From Streptomyces roseolilacinus (GTDB taxonomy: Bacteria > Actinomycetota > Actinomycetes > Streptomycetales > Streptomycetaceae), in the NCBI RefSeq assembly GCF_014649335.1, contig NZ_BMSV01000014.1, positions 55,405-119,404 of the forward strand: 64,000 nucleotides of DNA, written 5' to 3'. Position 1 is the first letter of the stretch. Each line of letters begins with the position of its first letter. Of the stretch, positions 58,411-64,000 are shown piece after piece. A program made the position numbers and the translations under genes. The notes beneath the pieces were generated by a model. That model made no database searches. It was not told where the DNA came from and saw nothing but the letters and a program-made list of their open reading frames with translations.

Positions 58411-59191
58411 GCTTGATCACCTTGTTGGTGAGAGTGCCGATGCCTTCGATGGTGACGGCGACCTCGTCGCCGACGTTGAGGGGGCCGACCCCGGCGGGGG
58501 TGCCGGTGAGGATGACGTCGCCGGGGAGCAGCGTCATGGCCTCGGTGATGTGGACGACCAGGTCCTCGACGGAGCGGATCATGTCGCTCGTGCGGCCCAG
58601 CTGGCGCTGTGCGCCGTTGACCGTGCACTGGATGGTCAGGTCGCCCGGGTCGAGGTCGGTCTCCACCCAGGGGCCCAGGGGGCAGGAGGTGTCGAAGCCC
58701 TTGGCGCGGGCCCACTGCTTCTCGCGCTTCTGGGCGTCGCGGGCGGTGACGTCGTTGGCGCAGGTGTAGCCGAAGACGACGTCCTTGACGCGCTCGCGCG
58801 GGACCTCGCGGCACATGCGGCCGATGACGACGGCGAGCTCGGCCTCGTGGTGCAGCTCGCTGGAGAAGGAGGGGTACTCGATGGCGTCGCCGGAGCCGAT
58901 CACCGAGGTGGTGGGCTTGAAGAAGGCGACGGGCACCTCGGGGACCTCGTTGCCGAGCTCCGCGGCGTGCTCCGCGTAGTTGCGGCCGATGGCCACGACC
59001 TTGTTGGGGAGCACCGGCGGCAGGAGCCGGACCTTGCTCAGCGGGACCTTCGTGCCGCTGAGCTCGAAGTCGGTGTACGGAATGCCCTTGATGATGTCGA
59101 GGACGAGGTCACCCTCTGCGCCGGGGGCGCTTTCACCCTCGACCGCGCCGAAGGCGACATTGCCGTCGATGGAGAATCTGGCGATGCGCAC
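58403..59191 (-). CDS. Fumarylacetoacetate hydrolase family protein
   Basis: A 262-residue FAH-family protein. The metal-binding region is KPTTSVIGSGDAIEYPSFSS, with HHEAELAVVIGR, and the catalytic part includes VFGYTCANDVTARDAQKREK and GDVILTGTPAGVGPLNVGDE. The family cleaves or decarboxylates beta-keto acids (oxaloacetate decarboxylase or acylpyruvase types); the substrate is not certain. GTG at 59191 begins RIARFSIDGN. The stop overlaps the gltX start by eight bases, so the pair may be co-transcribed. Confidence 0.92.
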   Translation of the reverse strand: MRIARFSIDGNVAFGAVEGESAPGAEGDLVLDIIKGIPYTDFELSGTKVPLSKVRLLPPVLPNKVVAIGRNYAEHAAELGNEVPEVPVAFFKPTTSVIGSGDAIEYPSFSSELHHEAELAVVIGRMCREVPRERVKDVVFGYTCANDVTARDAQKREKQWARAKGFDTSCPLGPWVETDLDPGDLTIQCTVNGAQRQLGRTSDMIRSVEDLVVHITEAMTLLPGDVILTGTPAGVGPLNVGDEVAVTIEGIGTLTNKVIKRG

Positions 59192-59315
59192 GGATGCGTG
59201 TGCCCCTCACTGAGCTGGCTGGAGTCTGACGCTCCAGGCTAACGCGGGAGGGGCGGGCGGCCCGCCGTACGCCGGTGTGCGCTCCCGGCTCGCGGGTCGC
59301 GCGCACCGGCGGGTG

Positions 59316-59486
59316 TCAGCGCGCCGCGGGGGCCGGGGCCTCCATCAGGACCGTGCGGCGCGGGTTGGCGGTGACGGCGGGCAGCTCGGACGCCTGCTCC
59401 GGCAGGGCGCCGCGCTCCAGCGCGGCCGCGTCCTCCAGGTGGGCGAGGGTGGTGCGGCGGGGGTTGGCGATGCTGCGGATCGTCAT
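59316..59486 (-). CDS. Small protein with a repeated ANPRRT motif
   Basis: A 56-residue basic protein reading MTIRSIANPRRTTLAHLEDA ... ELPAVTANPRRTVLMEAP. The motif ANPRRTxL occurs twice, 35 residues apart, at both ends of an acidic helix. I recall similar short conserved proteins in streptomycetes but no function. ATG at 59486 is used; GTG at 59498 would add four residues. It lies between the FAH-family gene and the conservon kinase, on the opposite strand to the kinase. No signal peptide or Cys is present. Confidence 0.55.
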   Translation of the reverse strand: MTIRSIANPRRTTLAHLEDAAALERGALPEQASELPAVTANPRRTVLMEAPAPAAR

Positions 59487-59498
59487 CGTCGTCTTCAC

Positions 59499-60078
59499 GG
59501 TGGCTCAGACCTCGTTGCTCGGCTCGGGTGGGCGGCGGGGCGCCCTTGACGGATGGCCCATCCCTGTAAAGCGTCAGGCTAAACATCCCGTTCCCCGCCA
59601 ATACCGTGAACAGCCCGCCACCGGCATGTGAGTTTCCTCACCACTGACCGCCCAAATCGGCTATTTCGGGCGCCTGGTTCGGGCGACGAAAACAGACATT
59701 ACGTCACTGAATGCTTCATTCCGACGCTGATCATCTCGACTGGGGCAGCCTCCACGCGTAAGCGACTCGCTGCGGAAAGTCCGATTCCTCCCTGATCGCT
59801 TTCTACGTCACGTGAGGGTGCCGTCACAGGCCGTGAGCGCATTCGCGGGGCCGGCCGCCGCCCTTGTTGGAGATCCGGCACTGTGCTGGAATTCCACGCA
59901 CCGCCGCGATGGAGACCGGCGAGCTGGGGCGCAAAGGCAGCGCCGAGCGGCGGTGGGGAAGGGGGGATTCCGCGCCGGTCACCGACGACCACCGAGGGGC
60001 GCACTCGCGCTCCCACGACGCCGACACCGTCCCGTCCGTTCGCGCGGGGGGACGCCTGGTCCAGAGGTTGCGACGCTA
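59499..60078. other. 580-base region upstream of cvnA
   Basis: Noncoding gap between the small ANPRRT protein and the conservon kinase. It is less GC-rich than the genes (especially 59560-59720) and should hold the cvnA promoter. Palindromes include TCACGTGA at 59808-59815. No RNA gene, terminator or second gene was recognised; an open frame to 59812 upstream of cvnA reads as noncoding Arg/Gly-rich sequence. Confidence 0.5.
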
Positions 60079-63000
60079 GTGCAGGGACGTTTCAAGAGGG
60101 ATGGCAGCGCTGCGGCGGAACAGGAGCCGCGCGGCGGGACCGACCGCGGCTCCTCGCCCCAGCACACCCACGACCCGGGACCGGCGGCAGCCGGCAACGG
60201 CGGCGGCCGCGCCGGACGCGCGGCGGGTGCGGCGGCCGGGGCCGAGGCGGCGGGTGGCGGCAAGGGCGTGAAGCCCGGCCGGCGCGACAAGGCGGGCAAG
60301 TCCGCCAAGCCGGGGAAGGAACCGAAGGCCCCCGCGCCGGGTGAGACCGGCTCACGAATAGCCCTGCGCAACTGGCGCATCAGCACCCGACTGGTCTCCC
60401 TCCTCGCCCTCCCCGTGGTCGCCGCGACCTCGCTGGGCGGACTCCGCATCCAGGAGTCGATGGAGAACATGGAGCAGCTGGACCACATGCAGCTGCTCAC
60501 CAAGCTCACCCGCGAGGCGCACCACCTCGCGCAGGCGCTCCAGCAGGAGCGCGACAAGTCCGCGGGTCCGATCGCCAACGACGCCCTGCTCACCGACTTC
60601 AAGATCAAGGACCCCCGCGACAAGACCGACGCGGCGCAGCGGGCGTTCCTCGACGCCACCGACGAGATCGGCGACACCCAGGACGACGAGGCGCTGGCGA
60701 GCATCCGCGCCAACGTCACGCAGATCGCCAACCAGGTCGTCACGCTCGGCTCGATCCGCAAGGACGCCTACGCCGACGGCCAGATGACCTCCGCGACGGT
60801 GGGCAAGTACAACCGGCTCATCGAGTCGCTGCTCACCCTGTCGCAGGACATGGCGCAGGCGACCAGCAACCCCGAGATGATCAAGCGCACGCGTGCGCTG
60901 GCGGCGTTCTCCTCCGCCAAGGAGTACGCGTCCATGCAGCGGGCCGTCATCGCCGCCGCCCTCCCGAAGACCACCACGGAGAAGGCGTCGCTGAACGAGA
61001 ACGACCGGCAGTACGCCGAGGACGCCCGCGTCAACGAGAACGCGGCCCTCAAGTCGTTCCGCTCCATCTACGAGTCGGCCGGCGGCGACGCCACCGACCT
61101 GCTCGGCCCGCTGAACTCCGGCAACCCCGCGATCCAGGCCGCCGACCAGTACGCGGACCGCGTGCTGCGCGAGCGCAACGGCCTCAGCCGCGCCCCGGTC
61201 CGCACCTACCTCGACTGGACCGAGGAGGCCGAGACCAAGCTGCGCGCCATGGAGACCATCGAGGCCACGCTGCTGGGCGAGATGGAGAGCAAGGCCCGTG
61301 AGCTGCGCCAGGAGGCGCAGCGCGACGCGATCATCAACGGTGCCCTGATCATCCTGGTCCTCGGCGTCTCGCTGATCGGCGCCTTCGTGGTGGCCCGCTC
61401 CATGATCACGTCGCTGCGGCGGCTCCAGGACACCGCGACCAAGGTCGCCCAGGAGCGGCTGCCCCAGCTGGTCAAGCAGCTGTCCGAGGCCGACCCGCAG
61501 GACGTCGACACGTCCGTCGAGTCCGTCGGTGTGCACTCGCGCGACGAGATCGGCAAGGTGGCCGCGGCCTTCGACGACGTGCACCGCGAGGCGGTCCGCC
61601 TCGCCGCCGAGCAGGCCCTGCTGCGGGGCAACGTCAACGCGATGTTCACCAACCTCTCGCGCCGCTCCCAGGGCCTGATCCAGCGCCAGCTGTCGCTCAT
61701 CTCCGAACTGGAGTCCCGCGAGGCCGACCCGGACCAGCTGTCCTCGCTGTTCAAGCTCGACCACCTCGCCACGCGCATGCGCCGTAACGGTGAGAACCTC
61801 CTCGTCCTCGCCGGCGAGGAGCCCGGCCGCCGGTGGACGCGGCCCGTGCCGCTCGTCGACGTGCTCCGCGCCGCCGCGTCCGAGGTGGAGCAGTACGAGC
61901 GCATCGAGCTCGCGTCCGTGCCGGCCACCGAGGTCGCCGGCCGTGTCGTCAACGACCTCGTGCACCTCCTCGCCGAGCTGCTGGAGAACGCCACGTCGTC
62001 CTCCTCGCCGCAGACCAAGGTGCGCGTCACCGGCCACGCGCTGCCCGACGGGCGCGTGCTGGTCGAGATCCACGACACCGGCATCGGCCTCTCCCCCGAG
62101 GACCTCGCCGCGATCAACGAGCGGCTCGCGTCGCCGCCCACCGTGGACGTCTCCGTCTCCCGCCGCATGGGTCTGTTCGTGGTCGGCCGCCTGTCCCTGC
62201 GGCACGGCATCCGGATCCAGCTGCGCCCCTCCGACTCCGGTGGTACGACCGCGCTGGTCATGCTGCCCGTGGACGTCACGCAGGGCGGCAAGAAGCCCGG
62301 CGGCCCGGGCGGTCCCGGCGGGCTGCCGCAGGGCGGCTCCGGCCAGGGCGGCCGCCCGGCGGTCGGCCAGGGCGGGATGCCCGGCGGTGGACGGCCCGGC
62401 CAGGGCGGTGCGCCGCAGAACCGGCTCGCCGCGGGTCTCTCCGGCGCGCGCGGCCAGGTGGGCTCCGGTGGCGGCGCCCGCGCCGCGCTGCCGGGCCGCG
62501 ACGACCTGGGCGGCCGCCCGGGTGGTGCCCAGGGCGGTGCGCCGCAGGGTGGTGCGCCGCAGGGCGGCGGGCTGTTCGGCGGACCCCAGGGCGGGCAGCC
62601 CGGCCGGGGCGGCCGGCAGCAGGACGGCCGCGGCCAGGGCGCCGGGTTCCCCGGTGCGTACGGGGACCAGGGCGGCCAGGCCCCGCAGGGCGGCCAGGGC
62701 GGCATCCCGACCCGGTCCGACGTGTGGCAGGGCGGCCAGGGCGGCCAGACCCCGCAGGGCGGTCCCGGCCAGACCCCGCAGGGTCCCGGCCAGGCCCCGC
62801 AGGGCGGCCAGGGCGGCCCGGGGCAGCAGCGCCAGCAGCAGCTCCCGCCCTCCGGCGGCCCGCGCGCCGAGCTCCCCGGCGGCCCGCAGCGCCCGGCGCG
62901 CCCGCAGCCCGGCGGCTGGGGCGGCGACCAGGGCGCCCAGCACTCCCCGCTGGACGCGCCGCGCGGCCACGAGGAGCACGAGGCGACCGGTCAGTTCGCG

Positions 63001-63936
63001 CGTCCGTCGGCGGACCAGCAGGGTCCCGGCTCCACGGCCGAGTTCCCGCGCCCCGACTTCAACGGGCCGCGCCCGGACCTGGGCGGCTCGCAGGGCGGCC
63101 AGGCCCCGCAGGACCCGGCGGCCACCGCGGCGATCCCGCGCCCGGACTTCGGCGCCCCGCGCCAGCCGGCCGGCAGCCTGCCGCCCGGCTCCGGTGACGG
63201 CCGCACGCCGCTGTACGACACGCTGGAGACCGACTGGTTCCACGGGCAGGAGGGCCAGAGCGGAGCCCCGCAGGGCCCGCCGCAGCACCAGGGCCCCGCG
63301 CAGCACCAGGGTCCGGTCCAGGGCCAGAACCAGGGCCGGCACCAGGGGCAGGGCAGGCACCAGGGCCGTCCGGCCGACCCCTACCCGGCGCACGACCAGA
63401 CGATGCCCACGCCGGCCGTCCCGCAGCAGCCGCAGCCGCAGCAGTTCGGGCAGCCCCAGCGGCCCGCGCACGGCCGTCCGGCCCCGGCGGTGCCGCAGCG
63501 CGCCGGCCAGGTGCCGGGCCAGGGGCAGGACCCGCTCGGCCAGGGCCAGGCGCCCGCCGGCCAGAACCAGGGCCTGCTGGGCCAGAACCAGGGCCAGGGC
63601 CAGAACCAGGGCTCCGGCTCCGACGGCGCGGCGGCGGGCTGGCGTACGACGCCCAACGACGAACTGGTCCGCCAGGCCGAGCGCGTGCGCAAGCCCGCGG
63701 CCGGCGGCGTCACGACCTCCGGCCTGCCCCGGCGGGTCCCCAAGGCGAACCTGGTGCCGGGCACGGCGCAGGAACAGCCACTCCAGTCCGGTCCGCAGGT
63801 CTCCCGGGCCCCCGACGACGTACGGGGCCGTCTGACGAACCTGCGGCGCGGCATCCAGCAGGGACGTCAGGCCGGTTCCGGCAACACCGGCAGCTTCCAC
63901 GTCGGTCCCACTCACCAGCAGGAGCGTGAGTTTTGA
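60079..63936 (+). CDS. cvnA1: Conservon sensor kinase-like protein CvnA (nitrate/nitrite-sensor type)
   Basis: A 1285-residue membrane protein resembling CvnA, the first protein of conservons (cvnABCD operons that signal through a small GTPase). A Gly/Ala/Lys-rich leader ends at the first membrane segment (RLVSLLALPVVAATSLGG, about residues 102-121). A sensor domain of the NIT type follows to about residue 415. The second membrane segment is INGALIILVLGVSLIGAFVV, followed by HAMP. The kinase has LFKLDHLATRMRRNGENLLV with a possible phospho-His and the N-box LVHLLAELLENATSSSSP near residue 630. The G-box is IHDTGIGLSPEDLAAINERL. After residue ~735 come ~550 residues of Gly/Gln/Pro low complexity. 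GTG at 60079 begins QGRFKRDGSAAAEQEP. Confidence 0.9.
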   Translation: MQGRFKRDGSAAAEQEPRGGTDRGSSPQHTHDPGPAAAGNGGGRAGRAAGAAAGAEAAGGGKGVKPGRRDKAGKSAKPGKEPKAPAPGETGSRIALRNWRISTRLVSLLALPVVAATSLGGLRIQESMENMEQLDHMQLLTKLTREAHHLAQALQQERDKSAGPIANDALLTDFKIKDPRDKTDAAQRAFLDATDEIGDTQDDEALASIRANVTQIANQVVTLGSIRKDAYADGQMTSATVGKYNRLIESLLTLSQDMAQATSNPEMIKRTRALAAFSSAKEYASMQRAVIAAALPKTTTEKASLNENDRQYAEDARVNENAALKSFRSIYESAGGDATDLLGPLNSGNPAIQAADQYADRVLRERNGLSRAPVRTYLDWTEEAETKLRAMETIEATLLGEMESKARELRQEAQRDAIINGALIILVLGVSLIGAFVVARSMITSLRRLQDTATKVAQERLPQLVKQLSEADPQDVDTSVESVGVHSRDEIGKVAAAFDDVHREAVRLAAEQALLRGNVNAMFTNLSRRSQGLIQRQLSLISELESREADPDQLSSLFKLDHLATRMRRNGENLLVLAGEEPGRRWTRPVPLVDVLRAAASEVEQYERIELASVPATEVAGRVVNDLVHLLAELLENATSSSSPQTKVRVTGHALPDGRVLVEIHDTGIGLSPEDLAAINERLASPPTVDVSVSRRMGLFVVGRLSLRHGIRIQLRPSDSGGTTALVMLPVDVTQGGKKPGGPGGPGGLPQGGSGQGGRPAVGQGGMPGGGRPGQGGAPQNRLAAGLSGARGQVGSGGGARAALPGRDDLGGRPGGAQGGAPQGGAPQGGGLFGGPQGGQPGRGGRQQDGRGQGAGFPGAYGDQGGQAPQGGQGGIPTRSDVWQGGQGGQTPQGGPGQTPQGPGQAPQGGQGGPGQQRQQQLPPSGGPRAELPGGPQRPARPQPGGWGGDQGAQHSPLDAPRGHEEHEATGQFARPSADQQGPGSTAEFPRPDFNGPRPDLGGSQGGQAPQDPAATAAIPRPDFGAPRQPAGSLPPGSGDGRTPLYDTLETDWFHGQEGQSGAPQGPPQHQGPAQHQGPVQGQNQGRHQGQGRHQGRPADPYPAHDQTMPTPAVPQQPQPQQFGQPQRPAHGRPAPAVPQRAGQVPGQGQDPLGQGQAPAGQNQGLLGQNQGQGQNQGSGSDGAAAGWRTTPNDELVRQAERVRKPAAGGVTTSGLPRRVPKANLVPGTAQEQPLQSGPQVSRAPDDVRGRLTNLRRGIQQGRQAGSGNTGSFHVGPTHQQEREF
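62281..63640 (+). repeat. Low-complexity Gly/Gln/Pro-coding repeats in cvnA
   Basis: About 1.36 kb of cvnA consists of short repeats built on GGCCAGGGC and CCGCAGGGCGG, coding for PQGGQGG, GQGG and HQGP units, plus patches of NQGQGQNQG near 63560-63610. Repeat number is likely to vary between strains. It lies after the ATPase domain and would form a flexible cytoplasmic tail. Confidence 0.85.
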
Positions 63937-63941
63937 GCGCG

Positions 63942-64000
63942 ATGAGCCAGGCGGCGCAGAATCTGAACTGGTTGATCACCAATTTCGTGGACAACACCCC
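63942..64000 (+). CDS. cvnB1: Roadblock/LC7 protein CvnB, N-terminal fragment
   Basis: Only the first ~19 codons are in the window: MSQAAQNLNWLITNFVDNTP, which matches the start of CvnB-type roadblock/LC7 proteins. It begins 5 bases after the cvnA stop in the same direction, as expected for the cvnABCD operon. The rest lies beyond the window edge. Confidence 0.85.
   Translation, partial: MSQAAQNLNWLITNFVDNT

Noticed and set aside
60352..63915. Open frame of almost 1200 codons on the minus strand opposite cvnA
   Set aside because: Its translation is Leu/Arg/Gly-rich with no motif, while the plus strand encodes a complete kinase with NIT, HAMP and ATPase domains.

Overview
The window is a stretch of very GC-rich chromosome from a Streptomyces or a very close relative. 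The evidence is GC-saturated third codon positions, many GTG starts, four tandem type I signal peptidases, an NsdA homologue, a lysine-tailed HU protein (HupS type), a CvnA-type sensor kinase that opens a conservon, and NdgR next to leuCD. From memory, the gene order follows the conserved core of the S. coelicolor chromosome around SCO5544 to SCO5604, read in reverse. No prophage, insertion sequence, CRISPR array or origin was seen.

Layout. 1-4.2 kb: dprA (cut by the window edge), yifB, yraN, a DUF2469 gene, a Nudix gene and sipZ, all on the minus strand. 4.2-7 kb: sipY, sipX, sipW. 7-9.8 kb: the ribosome-assembly cluster rpsP-KH-rimM-trmD-rplS. 9.9-15.6 kb: a SprT-like gene, a lone methyltransferase on the plus strand, an FtsH-type protease and ffh. 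15.8-20.1 kb: the nitrogen operon amtB-glnK-glnD, with a good GlnR box upstream. 20.2-26.3 kb: nsdA, a primase/polymerase-like orphan, ftsY and the glucose permease glcP. 26.3-31 kb: smc, a small coiled-coil protein and acylphosphatase.

31-33.8 kb is the only part that looks accessory. It holds a secreted CAP protein, an unrecognised 155-residue protein, a broken flavin-reductase fragment and an HxlR regulator. 33.8-43.2 kb returns to core genes: mutM, rnc, rpmF, yceD, a DivIVA-like gene, coaD, rsmD, recG and a DAK/DegV-type gene. 43.4-50.9 kb: rpmB, thiD-thiL, an Lrp-type RAM protein, a lipoprotein, ddl-gpsA-plsC and cofC. 51-55.4 kb: hupS, leuC-leuD and ndgR. 55.5-59.2 kb: five Glu/Gln tRNA genes, a HAD hydrolase, gltX and a fumarylacetoacetase-type hydrolase. 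59.3-64 kb: a tiny protein with a repeated ANPRRT motif, cvnA and the first bases of cvnB.

Functional threads. Protein export is over-represented: ffh, ftsY and four signal peptidases. Translation is also strong: rpsP, rplS, rpmB, rpmF, rimM, trmD, rsmD, rnc, gltX and the tRNAs. Nitrogen and amino-acid control runs through the GlnR box, amtB-glnK-glnD, ndgR-leuCD, and the Glu/Gln tRNAs near gltX. The most interesting signals are regulatory. One is an alternating set of TTGAAG/TTCAAG half-sites over the glcP promoter. Another is a DasR-like palindrome between two tRNA genes. The others are a decayed reductase beside an HxlR regulator and the small repeat protein upstream of the conservon.
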